DNA of 64,000 nucleotides from Caldilineaceae bacterium (GCA_022842065.1 JALHQH010000041.1:42935-106934); one strand, 5' to 3'; positions 54,282 to 63,879 are shown, numbered from the stretch's first letter. A program made the numbers and translations. The notes: a model not told the origin generated them from the sequence alone.

Positions 54282-56426
54282 TTACTGGTTCTGGCGTAAA
54301 GCGTTGTCTAGTGCCGCCGGTTGGCGCTCTCTGCGCAAGGCGGGCAAAAGGGCATTGCCCAAGCCGGCCACCAAACTGGCGTTGTAGCAGATCATGGCGC
54401 TCAAGATCTGGAAGCGAAAGAAGAAGATCCCACCCAGGCAGAGCAGCCCTGGACCAAAAGTGGTGATATAGCTATTGCGCATATTGTTGCTAAAGCGTTT
54501 GGCAAGAGTAAAGACTTGATCCAATTGGGCCAGACTCTCATCGGTTAAAACGATCTGCGCCGTATCTGTGGCCGCGGTGGACGCCCCCCGGAGCGAGATC
54601 GAAGTGTGGGCCTGTTTCAAGGCAATCGCATCATTGATGCCATCACCCACGAAGCAGACCACGCGGCCTTGTGCTTGCAGGCGCGCTACCCAGGCCGCTT
54701 TTTCCTCCGGCAAGACCTCGGCCACGTAATTTTCGATCCCCAAGGCCGTTGCCAGCCGCCGGGTTGGCTCTTGCTGATCGCCGGAAATAATATAGAGATC
54801 GAGCTTGCGTGCCTTTAACTGCTGGATGATCTGCTGCGCTTCCGGGCGCAGGGTGGTGCTCAATTCAATGGCCCCGACTAACCGACCCGCCTGCGCCACA
54901 TAGACTAACGAGCTACCCTGCGCATGGGCGACGGTTTGTTGGCGATAGACGGCATCGGCAATCGGGATCGCGGCCAAAGCCATAAAACGCAAACTGCCGA
55001 CACGGATCTCATCGCCGGCAATCACCGCCTTGATGCCATAGCCAACTTCGTAGCTTGAATCATCAATCGGCGGCAACCGTAAATTGCGCGCCCCGGCGGC
55101 CTCAATGATCGCGCGCGCCAGCGGGTGATTTTGACGCTGTTCGGCGGCGGCGGCTAGTGCCAGTAAGGTGTCGCCGTCAACGTCATGCCAGGTGTGGACA
55201 TTGGCCACATGGGGCAATTCCAGGGTGAGGGTTCCCGTTTTATCAAAGACCACCGTATCGACTTGGTTGAGCAGTTCCAATGCCCGACCATCTTTTACCA
55301 AAATCCCCTGTTGTGAAGCGATTGATAGAAAATTTAACATGCCCAGTGGTGCCACCACGCGCAACACTTCGGCATAATTCGCCCCAATTACTGCCACGGC
55401 ACTGGCTGGGCCGAGCGCGGCCAATGTCAACGCGCTCAACCCCAACGTCGGCATAACCGAACGATCTGAGATCTCCTCGCTGCGCGCTTGAATCGATGAC
55501 TTGTAATCAGCCGTCCGCAATAAGATCTTGCCAATCTGGGCGGCGACGGTATCTGCCCCTGCTTTTTCCACCCGCACCTGGATGCGCCCTGCCAGCAACG
55601 TCGTCCCGGCAAAGACTGGTGCGCCTGGCTCTTTCTCCACCGGGCGTGCTTCGCCAGAGAGCAGTCGTTGATCGACCGCCGCCAAGCCATCGACAATAAA
55701 GCCATCGACTGGTAAGGTGTCGCCCGTGCTGACGACAATGATATCCCCTGGCTGTAAAGCTGTAAATGGTGTTTCCACTTCCGCACCATTGACTAAGCGC
55801 CAGACAATTTGTGGCTGTTCGTCCATGATCTTGGCCAGGCTCTGACGGGCGTTATCTTCGGTCATCGCCATCAGTTTACAGCCGGTGTAGTAGGTCAAGC
55901 TGGCCAATGCACTGGCCAGGTAATATTGTGACGCCAGCGCACTAAGAATCACCGTGGCGTCGAGCATAGAGTGCCGCAGTTTGCGTTCTTCCACCAGTGC
56001 GTTTTTGGCATCCCGCAGCACGTCGACCGAGGCGTAAATGGTAAACGGAATGCTAAGCCAAGCCAATGGCAAGTAAAAGAGGATGCCCGTCGCGGCCAGG
56101 CTCAAGCCGGTAATCGACGCCACCAAATTACGGTTAATCGCTGCTTCTTCCGCACTGATTTCAGGTTCGTGCTGCGCTGTGCCGCTCTCTCCGGTCCGTG
56201 CTGTCTGCACCTGGGCGAGGGCGTGCTGGCGGAAGTCACTCCAGCGTAAGGATTGGGCAAGGGTATGAATCACCATGGGCGCGCGACGACTATCGGCTAG
56301 ATCGTCAGCCCAGGAAGGGCTGACCCCTGCTGTGGTTGCCGGCGCTGGATCGCGCAAAAAGCGCTCAACCCGCCGCTTTTTTTGTTGCTTGTGAATTGCC
56401 TTCACGATAACATTGGCGATTCGCAA
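54282..56426 (-). CDS. P1B-like P-type ATPase lacking the CPC motif
   Basis: This 714-residue pump starts at TTG 56426 behind AGGAG. The P-domain has VVFDKTGTLTLE with the phosphorylated Asp near 395, the NHPLARAI (HP) motif of P1B pumps, GDGIND, and GDTLPVDG plus SGEARPVEKEPG in the actuator. The helix before the P-domain reads VVAPLGMLNFLS where heavy-metal ATPases have CPC(A/S)L, so the metal-thiolate site is missing (APLG at about 359-362). No N-terminal metal-binding domain is seen. Heavy-metal transport is therefore doubtful. It is last in the ABC export operon and ends at a terminator. Confidence 0.85.
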   Translation of the reverse strand: MRIANVIVKAIHKQQKKRRVERFLRDPAPATTAGVSPSWADDLADSRRAPMVIHTLAQSLRWSDFRQHALAQVQTARTGESGTAQHEPEISAEEAAINRNLVASITGLSLAATGILFYLPLAWLSIPFTIYASVDVLRDAKNALVEERKLRHSMLDATVILSALASQYYLASALASLTYYTGCKLMAMTEDNARQSLAKIMDEQPQIVWRLVNGAEVETPFTALQPGDIIVVSTGDTLPVDGFIVDGLAAVDQRLLSGEARPVEKEPGAPVFAGTTLLAGRIQVRVEKAGADTVAAQIGKILLRTADYKSSIQARSEEISDRSVMPTLGLSALTLAALGPASAVAVIGANYAEVLRVVAPLGMLNFLSIASQQGILVKDGRALELLNQVDTVVFDKTGTLTLELPHVANVHTWHDVDGDTLLALAAAAEQRQNHPLARAIIEAAGARNLRLPPIDDSSYEVGYGIKAVIAGDEIRVGSLRFMALAAIPIADAVYRQQTVAHAQGSSLVYVAQAGRLVGAIELSTTLRPEAQQIIQQLKARKLDLYIISGDQQEPTRRLATALGIENYVAEVLPEEKAAWVARLQAQGRVVCFVGDGINDAIALKQAHTSISLRGASTAATDTAQIVLTDESLAQLDQVFTLAKRFSNNMRNSYITTFGPGLLCLGGIFFFRFQILSAMICYNASLVAGLGNALLPALRRERQPAALDNALRQNQ

Positions 56427-56475
56427 GAAAGTCTCCTCTGATGATTGGTTAGTTGGTTAATTACAACTTACCTGC

Positions 56476-59403
56476 TCATGCCCCACGCTCACGGGCGATC
56501 TCGGCGGCTGTCCGTTCATGGACTTGACCGCGTTCCAACCAAAGCCGCCGCCAGCTTTCGCTTGCCCATAGGGTCTCACGCACGGCATCTTCGGCATCGA
56601 TCAAGGCCCGATAGCGTGAGTCTGGGCGCGCCAGCAACGCTTGGGGGGTATCATCTTCGATAATACGGCCCCCTTCGACAACCAAAACACGGGCAAAGTC
56701 TTGGGTTTGGCCGACATCATGTGTGATACAGAGCATGGTGGCCTGTGGCCAATAGCTGCGCGCACGCGCCAGCAACGTGCGCCGTTTTTCCCGGTCCAGT
56801 CCACGAAATGGCTCATCCAGGATCACCAGCCGGGCATTAGGGCGCTGTAGGCTACGGCCAAAGCGCATGCGTTGCCCTTCCCCACCAGAAACTAGCCGGC
56901 CTTCGCCGCCCAACTTCGTCTGCATGCCATCCGGCAAGCGCTCTAGGACGGTGCGCAGGTCGGCCTGATCAATGACCATATTTAGGGGCATACGGCTGCC
57001 ACCATAGCGCAGGTTGTAGAGAAATGACCGATTCCACAGTTGGATCGTTGGATCAACCCAAGCCGTTTCGGCACGCAACTGACACATGATGGCATAATCA
57101 AGTGGTCTGCCATCGATCAGAATTTGCCCCGAGGCCGGATAATGCCAGCCCAACAGCAAGCCAACCAGGGTCGACTTGCCGGCACCGGATGGCCCGACAA
57201 TCCCGATTTGGCTACCCGCCGGAATGATCAGATCGACCTCTTTAAAGATCTGTTGTTCGGCGGCGACAACACTCACCTGCTGTAGGGTAATCGCAAGCCC
57301 CGTGCCTACTGGTGGGATCACTTGTTCCGCTGCCGCCAACTCATCGCCCACTTTACTGAAACGCGGCTGCGCCGCTACGGGCTGATCAGCGGTGGGCTCA
57401 TGTTGCCCTGTTGTAGCGCTGGCCGGCGCTGTACTGGCTGTCGCTGCGTGCGCTTCCTCGTCGCTTACTGGCGCACTATGTTTGTCCCCTGTCCCTACTA
57501 ATTCTTCCTCCAAGGGGGCCTCAAGCAGTTCGAGAAAGCGATTGGCCTTGCCCTGGTCAAAGAGATAAGAGATGGCGAGAAAAATCAGCGGGCCGCGCAG
57601 CGATTCCAGGCTGACAGACCAATACGCAACCAACAATAGATTCGCCGGATCTTTATCACGAATGACATAGAGAAAGATCACAAAGGCCGTCATCCCATAG
57701 GAGAGCGCCGTCGAGATCACATTATAGCGCCACTCCCCCTGATAGACATTGATATTGCTCTGCACCCACTTGCCCAACAAGTCTTCATATTCGCGTCGTG
57801 TCGCCTTTTCGGCACCGTGTGTGCGAATGGCGACTAAGCCTTCCATGGCATCCAAATAAAAACGGCTCAGGAAACCCAGATAGGTACGGGTGCGTTCCGT
57901 CTCTGAGCCAATATAACCACCAAAATAGATAAAGAAAAAAGGTATTAATAATTTGATGAAGGTGATCAGCGCGCCTAGCCAATCGAGCAACAAAAGCCCC
58001 ACAATCGTCATTACAAATTGAAAGAAGATGTGGAGAAACTCGCTCATGTAGAACGGCAGCTTGCGGATGGACCGTAAATTGTGAATCCGCTCGATCATGT
58101 CGCCAGCTGAAATTCGCTGGAAGTACTGATTACTAAGCCGCGGCAATTGTGCCAACACCGCGACCCGCAGGCGCCCATCCAACCGATGCCCAAGCCGTTG
58201 AACCGTGCCTTGGCTAAACCACTTTAAGCCGGTCATGGTCAAGGTAAAGAGCAGGAGTAAACCAATCGCCCACATCCGCCGCTCGATGGTCACAAGCTCG
58301 AGGCTGAGTTGCGCCAGACTCCGAAAGAGGATGGTCTGAAAAAACATGCCTGCCCCGGCGAGCAACATGGCCGTGCCGATAATGATGGCAACGCTCCAGC
58401 CCTCTTGCCGTAGATAGTCTAACGCCGCCGGCTTCTTTGTCGCGCTTGTTTCCGGTACGGTGACAGGAATTGCGTCCGCTGTAAGCGCTGTTGCAGTCGT
58501 ATCTGTTACGTCCGCAGCCACGCTTGTCGCTACTTCAGGCTGTCCAGTAATTTGCCCACTAACTTGCCCACTAACTTGCTCAGTTATCAGGCCAGTAATC
58601 CGCAGTGCGGCCACCCCATGGAGGCTGATGGGGGCACTGGCCATGTCGGCTGCCGTTAGGTCGGGCACTGCGGCCCAATTAGCGGGGGCCAGCAGTTGTC
58701 GTTGCTCAATTAAGGTCGTAAGCGCACGCGCGAAATGGTGTGCTACTGCCTTTGCTGCTTCCGGCCCACGCCGAAATCCGCCTTTCTGGACCACATGTTC
58801 CACGGTCCGTAACGCCGCATCGAGGACAGCCGGTCCAAATTCATTGCCTTGCGTATAAGCTGCCTGTAATAAAACGGCTTGCTCCGCCGGTGCGAGCGCC
58901 AATGCCGCCAAACGGGTCTGCAAAAAATGTTGGGAGCTGGCGGCAGTCGCTACGGCGCGCCACTCATCTGGTGCAAGTGAGAGCGCTTGGCTATTAACCT
59001 CGGCCAACAATTGTGTGCCATTCAACCAGAGCCGTTGCAGTTTCGGATCAATGACCTGGTAAACAGGGCCTATCCGTTGCCAAACGACTGCCCAGTGCGG
59101 TGGTTCTTCGGCAATTGGGCGCATCATCACCAGGGCCGGTAGTGCATCCGGCCAGTAGAGATGATCGGTGGGCAAGAGCGACAGCTCCAACTGCAACCCA
59201 AGCCGTTGCGCGATCTGCAATAAGCCGGTGGGGGAATCGGGTTGCGCCACCCCAGCCATGGCCTGCCTTAGTTCATCGTCAGTGATGGAGATCTGATAGC
59301 CAAGCAGGACTGCTTTAAGCATTGCCAGGCCGTATGTTGGTGAAGCGTCGGCATCGACGAGGGGGAGAAAAAAGCGACGTTGGCTAGTGCTGCTTGTGGT
59401 CAT
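56476..59403 (-). CDS. ABC transporter with inactive C39-like N-terminal domain (half 1)
   Basis: The 975-residue protein starts with a ~150-residue C39-peptidase-like domain. The catalytic Cys position reads ASPTYGLAML, but the His (PPHWAVVW) and Asp (YQVIDP) positions remain. A ~170-residue linker, a six-helix permease (about 335-640), a Pro/Ala linker and a nucleotide-binding domain (about 710-950) follow, with GPSGAGKST, VSGGEGQRMRFGRSL, LVILDEPFRGLD and CITHDVGQT. C39-like domains without Cys bind, but do not cleave, substrates. The downstream ATPase gene is 49 bases away. Together with the second C39-like ABC gene it is likely to form a heterodimer. Confidence 0.85.
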   Translation of the reverse strand: MTTSSTSQRRFFLPLVDADASPTYGLAMLKAVLLGYQISITDDELRQAMAGVAQPDSPTGLLQIAQRLGLQLELSLLPTDHLYWPDALPALVMMRPIAEEPPHWAVVWQRIGPVYQVIDPKLQRLWLNGTQLLAEVNSQALSLAPDEWRAVATAASSQHFLQTRLAALALAPAEQAVLLQAAYTQGNEFGPAVLDAALRTVEHVVQKGGFRRGPEAAKAVAHHFARALTTLIEQRQLLAPANWAAVPDLTAADMASAPISLHGVAALRITGLITEQVSGQVSGQITGQPEVATSVAADVTDTTATALTADAIPVTVPETSATKKPAALDYLRQEGWSVAIIIGTAMLLAGAGMFFQTILFRSLAQLSLELVTIERRMWAIGLLLLFTLTMTGLKWFSQGTVQRLGHRLDGRLRVAVLAQLPRLSNQYFQRISAGDMIERIHNLRSIRKLPFYMSEFLHIFFQFVMTIVGLLLLDWLGALITFIKLLIPFFFIYFGGYIGSETERTRTYLGFLSRFYLDAMEGLVAIRTHGAEKATRREYEDLLGKWVQSNINVYQGEWRYNVISTALSYGMTAFVIFLYVIRDKDPANLLLVAYWSVSLESLRGPLIFLAISYLFDQGKANRFLELLEAPLEEELVGTGDKHSAPVSDEEAHAATASTAPASATTGQHEPTADQPVAAQPRFSKVGDELAAAEQVIPPVGTGLAITLQQVSVVAAEQQIFKEVDLIIPAGSQIGIVGPSGAGKSTLVGLLLGWHYPASGQILIDGRPLDYAIMCQLRAETAWVDPTIQLWNRSFLYNLRYGGSRMPLNMVIDQADLRTVLERLPDGMQTKLGGEGRLVSGGEGQRMRFGRSLQRPNARLVILDEPFRGLDREKRRTLLARARSYWPQATMLCITHDVGQTQDFARVLVVEGGRIIEDDTPQALLARPDSRYRALIDAEDAVRETLWASESWRRLWLERGQVHERTAAEIARERGA

Positions 59404-59607
59404 TGCACTTTCTTACCTACAATTAGAAGTCCTATCGTAATGAGTAAAGCGACCTATAACGCCATAGGTAAACGTAAACAAACGATTAGTGACCACTTTG
59501 ATAGTCTAACGTATTTTGGTGACACTTACAAATTACTTAATAATCAAAAACTACATTCAGTCTACCCAGTGATGTAGTCGCTTGTAACAGTTCGCTATAA
59601 CAGTTTC

Positions 59608-60063
59608 TTACAACTGGGGTAATAAACCGGCGGCGCGCAGCACAATGCGCGCCGGCGATAGGCGCTCAACAGTTACCCGCACTTGCCCGCTAACACCTGG
59701 CACCAAAAGTAACGACGTTTCCTCTTCCCCGCGCAAAACAAACCTGACCTGCCCGCTCTCTGGATAGAGATCAGTGGCAACCAGTGTAATGAACGGCGCC
59801 GCACTACCGGCTGTCACTGGCATGAATTGGGCCGATTGGCCGCGCTGCAGACGACTAAACGCGGTTGCGGGAAAATCAGCCACGACATAACCTTGCTGTC
59901 GATAAGTGGCGCTTGTACTTGTCTCGTAATTGGGAATGGTGGCAAAGAAAAACCAGAGTAACCAGCCTACCATCAGCACCACAAAGAAGGCCACACCGAT
60001 TAGGATCGGTCTGAGATTATCCGCTTGAATCGAGCGTACCGAACGTGAGAATTGTACAGTCAT
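59608..60063 (-). CDS. Very short HlyD-like membrane-fusion/adaptor protein
   Basis: This 151-residue protein has a transmembrane helix near residues 20-42 and a periplasmic part. The latter contains QQGYVVADFPATAFSRLQ and GQSAQFMPV, segments that match the beta-barrel end of HlyD-family adaptors, but the long coiled coil and lipoyl halves are absent. Typical adaptors are 350-480 residues. The ATG lies directly after a run of ACCTAACC units with no Shine-Dalgarno. It lies between the two C39-like ABC genes, so it likely links them to export across the envelope. The upstream gap is a GGTTGG inverted repeat. Confidence 0.7.
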   Translation of the reverse strand: MTVQFSRSVRSIQADNLRPILIGVAFFVVLMVGWLLWFFFATIPNYETSTSATYRQQGYVVADFPATAFSRLQRGQSAQFMPVTAGSAAPFITLVATDLYPESGQVRFVLRGEEETSLLLVPGVSGQVRVTVERLSPARIVLRAAGLLPQL

Positions 60064-60175
60064 AGGTTGGTTAGGTGGGTGGTTAGGTGGTTAGGTGGTT
60101 GGTTAGGTGGTTGGTTGGTCAGTTACGAAACAAACCAACAAACCAACAAACTAACCAACCAACCATCTAACCAAA
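60062..60175. repeat. GGTTAGGTGG repeat array folding as a long inverted repeat
   Basis: GGTTAGGTGG and GGTTGG units fill 60065-60120. The arm GGTTAGGTGGTTGGTTGGTC (60101-60120) pairs with 60153-60172 with two mismatches; it can be extended to 22 bases. The loop begins with TTACGAAAC. This is the largest array of the family and reaches the ATG of the adaptor gene. Confidence 0.85.
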
Positions 60176-60183
60176 AATTACCA

Positions 60184-62439
60184 TCACGGATGCGCGATGA
60201 CTAATAAGGTTGTGGCACGTTTAAGGACACATTGCATGGCGATCTGCATATTTTCTGGATCAAGCGATGCAAAACTTTCGTCAAGAATCACCAGGTCCGC
60301 ATTTTGTAAGAGTGCACGCGCAATATAAAGCCGGCTGCGTTCGCCATGTGATAAGCGCCACCCCTGTTCACCGACTGGTTGGGAGAGCCCCATGGGCATC
60401 CGATCCAGCAGAGGACCTAAGCCCAGTTCACGGCAGATCGCTTCGGCTTCCACTAGATCTTCCGGCCAGGCCGGCCACTGTCGCCCCATGAGCAGATTAA
60501 AGGCTAAGCTGGCGTTTAAGACATGATTTTCATGGAATTGTGGCGCCGCCACCACCCGTTGACGCCATACCTGCTCATTGACCGTGTAGCGATCCAGGCC
60601 GCGCAAAAGGAGCAGGCCGGTTTCTGGCGTATGTAAACCAATCAAGAGCGACGCCAAAGTGGATTTACCACCGCCGGATGGTCCCTCCAACAAGAGTCGA
60701 TCCCCATAGTAGATGGCCAGATGACAATCCGCTAAAATGGCCCGCCCCCCCGTCCGATAGCGGAAGGTCAACCCGCGCCCTTCAATGAGCGGCACATCCT
60801 GGGGTAGCACCAGATCTTCGGGGTGAACATCAATCTCATCCCCTTGGCCGGCGATCTGGCGGGCTGCGGCCGCCCGCTGGGTCGCCGCCCGTTGGATGGG
60901 CTCGATTAACCGCCAAGCGGCATAGGCGCGCGCAATATCGGGAATGACCAATGCTAAAAATTGAAACTGAAAGGCCCCAAAGACAAAGGCTAAAAAGCGT
61001 AGCCCTACCGTCGTCGAGTTTTCCAGCCCTGGTGTGAGGATAAAATCAGCGGTGATGCCCAAGAGCATCAGGATAATCCAGCCATAGGGCGTTAGTACCC
61101 AAAGCCGTAGATTTTCTCGATCATAGAGCTGGGCCAGCGCCAAATAGTCGGCGACATCGCGATCATCCGCTTCGTGCCATTTGTCCTCTTGGACCAGGCG
61201 AGTCTGATGGCCGCGCATGCGTTCGAGCAGCCCGGTGATCATCTCTGTATGATGGGCATTGAGCGTAATGTAGCGTAAACAGAGCCGGTAGCCCCACCAC
61301 GCGGTGACACCAAACCAGGCCAGCATAAAAAAACCAATCAGAAAATCACCGCTGATAAAGAGGGCAAGGTTGATCACAATCAACGGCACGACCGCCAGGG
61401 TCACCAACACGGCGCGTGTCAGCCCAACTTCCTGTAAGGTCTCCGATTCAATCAGCCAGGAGAGAAATTGTCCCACCCCTTGGAGCTGCAATTCTTCTAG
61501 ATCTAAATGTAATACCCCATAAAAAAGCCGCTGTTTGATCAGCACGGAAGCGCCATAGTTAAAGACGAAACCCAGCCAGGAGGCCAACGCGAAAAAGGGC
61601 ACGGCGGTGAGGATGGTTAGCAAGCCAGCCATGAGCAGTGACCAAACGACATCCCCCTCTTCTACTGACTCTTTGACCAAGTTTAGGCAGATCAGCAGCC
61701 CACCATACGAGATCGCCTGGGTTACTGTGCTGGACCATAAGAAACCGGTCAACCCCGCATGCTGCACTTGGCGCCAGAAGCCGTTGCCTGGGGTTAACCG
61801 TAGCAACCGAAAGCCTGGAATCTCCAACTGCTGTAGCTCTTCGTGCAACAAGCCTGGATAGGCTTTGTGGCGTCGCGCTTCCGGCATCGCCATGCCATCC
61901 AACAATGCTTGCAACCTTGGTTGTAAAGGAACTTCCAACGCGGCGCAAATCGCTGCACGCACCAACTCTGTTGCAAAGCGGTGCCGCGACCCATCTGCCC
62001 CTAATAAAGTAACCTGGAAGCGATTCCCCTTGAGCAGCACCAGGAAGTTCGGCCACTCGCTGGCTTGTGGCTCTAGTAGTTGTTGGCGGGTGGCATAAAT
62101 GGGCAGCAGGGCAGGGGCACCATAACGGAGTAACTGTGCCACATCGCCATAGGCCGTGCTCACGGTTTCCACTTCCAAATCCATTTGTCCAGCTGCAACA
62201 TCTAACCAGCGCTCCAGCGTCGTTGCATCCGGCGACCCGACCAGCCCTTGGGGTAGGCGCAGCCCATCCTGATTGAGCAGCAGGCCAAGTTGCTGTGCCA
62301 TCTGCAAAAGTGCTTCATCCAGATCGGCAATCGGCCAGGCCAGTGCGCGAATTTGCGCAACGGTTGCCGCGTCTGTTTGCTGTTGACCAAAGAGCCGAGG
62401 TAGCCCATCAGGCCATAAGTTCGTATTTGATAGCCCCAT
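60184..62439 (-). CDS. ABC transporter with degenerate C39-like domain and short nucleotide-binding domain (half 2)
   Basis: The 751-residue protein starts with a ~165-residue domain reminiscent of C39 domains (GAPALLPIYATR and FLVLLKGNRFQVTLL) but without the catalytic Cys, His or Asp. A six-helix permease follows (about 225-500), then the nucleotide-binding domain with EGPSGGGKST, signature LSHGERSRLYIA, and LVILDESFASLDPE. The protein ends LLVIAHP, one residue after the H-loop His, so the last ~40 residues of a normal domain are missing. Both signature and ending are unusual. A TetR-family gene precedes it by 83 bases. It should dimerise with the 975-residue half. Confidence 0.8.
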   Translation of the reverse strand: MGLSNTNLWPDGLPRLFGQQQTDAATVAQIRALAWPIADLDEALLQMAQQLGLLLNQDGLRLPQGLVGSPDATTLERWLDVAAGQMDLEVETVSTAYGDVAQLLRYGAPALLPIYATRQQLLEPQASEWPNFLVLLKGNRFQVTLLGADGSRHRFATELVRAAICAALEVPLQPRLQALLDGMAMPEARRHKAYPGLLHEELQQLEIPGFRLLRLTPGNGFWRQVQHAGLTGFLWSSTVTQAISYGGLLICLNLVKESVEEGDVVWSLLMAGLLTILTAVPFFALASWLGFVFNYGASVLIKQRLFYGVLHLDLEELQLQGVGQFLSWLIESETLQEVGLTRAVLVTLAVVPLIVINLALFISGDFLIGFFMLAWFGVTAWWGYRLCLRYITLNAHHTEMITGLLERMRGHQTRLVQEDKWHEADDRDVADYLALAQLYDRENLRLWVLTPYGWIILMLLGITADFILTPGLENSTTVGLRFLAFVFGAFQFQFLALVIPDIARAYAAWRLIEPIQRAATQRAAAARQIAGQGDEIDVHPEDLVLPQDVPLIEGRGLTFRYRTGGRAILADCHLAIYYGDRLLLEGPSGGGKSTLASLLIGLHTPETGLLLLRGLDRYTVNEQVWRQRVVAAPQFHENHVLNASLAFNLLMGRQWPAWPEDLVEAEAICRELGLGPLLDRMPMGLSQPVGEQGWRLSHGERSRLYIARALLQNADLVILDESFASLDPENMQIAMQCVLKRATTLLVIAHP

Positions 62440-62521
62440 AGCTAATAATCGCTCGATAGAGGGAGATGCAGAGGTTCACGATGTGCCTACGACGACAACG
62501 TTAAATTATGTGCCTAGCTGG

Positions 62522-63199
62522 CTACTCACCCGTCATGCTGTCCGCTGACCGTGGCGCACACAAGCCGTGGAAGAGTAGCTCGAGGCCGGTTTGGTCAATG
62601 GCCGTGAAATCAGCAAACATGTGGCGAAAATTCGTCACCCGCAACATTGCTACCCCGTGGACATGACCCCATAGTGTCAGCGACATTTCAAAAATACCAT
62701 AGCCAGCGCGGGTTGGAAAGAGCCCTTCCTCGACACAACGGGCAACTGCCCGATAGAGCACGGCAAAGGATGATTCCTGAAGGAGCTTTGCTTTGGCACT
62801 TTCAGCATCCTTGATTCCCTCTTGCTCCTCTGCATAGAGATCGGTCAGCGCGGCCGTGGTAAACATGAGCAGAAAGAAATCGGGATTGCGGATGGCAAAA
62901 TTAATATAGGCCATACCAACGCCCTCAACATATTCACGTGCGGATAGCGTGGGAGCAACTCCCTCTAATGCACGGGTAAAGCGCTCAAAACCTTGGGCCA
63001 CCACGGCTCGAATAATCGCTTCTTTACTGTCAAAATATTCATAAAGACCAGCAGAGCTATAGTCAATCGCATCGGCAATCCCACGAATCGAAAGGGCATC
63101 CACCCCTTGTTCATTGATAATACGGCGCGCCGCATCGAGAATTGCTTCTCTGGTCCGCACTGCTCTTCGTTCCCGTGGGGTTAAATGCTCTTCGCTCAT
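62522..63199 (-). CDS. TetR-family transcriptional regulator
   Basis: The 225-residue protein starts at ATG 63199, six bases after AAGG; the TTG two codons earlier is less likely. The N-terminal TetR helix-turn-helix includes TREAILDAARRIINEQG, LSIRGIADAIDYSSAGLYEYF and SKEAIIRAVVAQG. The C-terminal ligand-binding half ends near SADSMTGE. It precedes a co-directional operon of two ABC genes, an adaptor and a P-type ATPase, so local control of that exporter is the simplest reading. TetR repressors usually bind palindromes in their own promoter region; no clear operator was picked out. Confidence 0.88.
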   Translation of the reverse strand: MSEEHLTPRERRAVRTREAILDAARRIINEQGVDALSIRGIADAIDYSSAGLYEYFDSKEAIIRAVVAQGFERFTRALEGVAPTLSAREYVEGVGMAYINFAIRNPDFFLLMFTTAALTDLYAEEQEGIKDAESAKAKLLQESSFAVLYRAVARCVEEGLFPTRAGYGIFEMSLTLWGHVHGVAMLRVTNFRHMFADFTAIDQTGLELLFHGLCAPRSADSMTGE

Positions 63200-63276
63200 A
63201 GCCAACCTTAAATTGCCGAATTATGTTTGGATAATATCAGGTGTTCGGTGGGTTGTCAAGCTATTGTAACATAAAC

Positions 63277-63329
63277 TACCAATCAACAAAGGCGCCAACC
63301 GTCACGGTTGGCGCCTTTGTTGATTGGTA
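63277..63329 (-). terminator. Perfect 25-bp hairpin downstream of the DUF892-like gene
   Basis: The arms 63277-63301 and 63305-63329 are exact complements around a TCA loop, with the core GGCGCCAACCG. It begins 22 bases after the stop of the minus-strand gene ending at 63352. The downstream minus strand is only moderately T-rich (GTTTATGTTAC), so it may be a terminator or an RNA-stabilising stem. Confidence 0.75.
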
Positions 63330-63351
63330 AAGTGCTTTGTTTACACGAAGA

Positions 63352-63879
63352 TTACGCGACTGCTTCGCGACTCCATGCGCTTTGGGTATTGCGTACCGCC
63401 TGTTGTCCGATACTTGGGTTTACCTGATCTGAATCCTCGGCCAATTCCTGGGCGACAACGAGCGGGATCACCTCACTGATCTCAACGATCAGTGGCGTCC
63501 AATGTTGTAAATGCCGCACTGCAATCTCGGCCGTTTGTGGCGATGAGTAAGCCAAGCCGGTGGTATGTAACATTGTATAGCTAATGGCCGCGAGACTTAG
63601 TGCTGTATAATCGTCGCGCAGCATTTTCGAAACTTTCTCGTCGCGTACTTTGTCATAAAGCCCAGCCGCAACCCCAGCGACGGCTGTGACGGCACTTTTG
63701 ACTGGTGAGGAACCACTGCCACCGATGCTCTTCAAGTGCCGTTCCAGGTGTTCAATGTGCTCATCCAGCGTTGATTCAATGCGACTGATGATTTGTTGGG
63801 TTTGGGGTTGGCTGCTGACCTGCTTATCATCGCGTTGGCGACGGACCGCCTCGTGGATGTGCTTTTCCAAGGCTAACAT
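63352..63879 (-). CDS. Ferritin-like/DUF892-like helical protein
   Basis: The 175-residue product starts at ATG 63879, where AAGGG is seven bases upstream; the longer frame would start at a TTG 27 codons earlier. The sequence is almost all helical: LEKHIHEAVRRQR, IISRIESTLDEHIEHLERHL, a small GSGSSP loop, then LRDDYTALSLAAISYTMLH. This pattern, with spaced Glu and His in paired helices, resembles the ferritin-like stress proteins of the YciF/DUF892 kind, a call made from general pattern only. A strong terminator-like hairpin follows. No functional link to neighbours is evident. Confidence 0.55.
   Translation of the reverse strand: MLALEKHIHEAVRRQRDDKQVSSQPQTQQIISRIESTLDEHIEHLERHLKSIGGSGSSPVKSAVTAVAGVAAGLYDKVRDEKVSKMLRDDYTALSLAAISYTMLHTTGLAYSSPQTAEIAVRHLQHWTPLIVEISEVIPLVVAQELAEDSDQVNPSIGQQAVRNTQSAWSREAVA

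Noticed and set aside
59440..59580. 46-residue plus-strand ORF between the adaptor and the ABC gene, considered as a precursor peptide for the exporter
   Set aside because: It is on the opposite strand to the operon, has no ribosome-binding site, no Gly-Gly or other leader motif, and AT-rich codon use.
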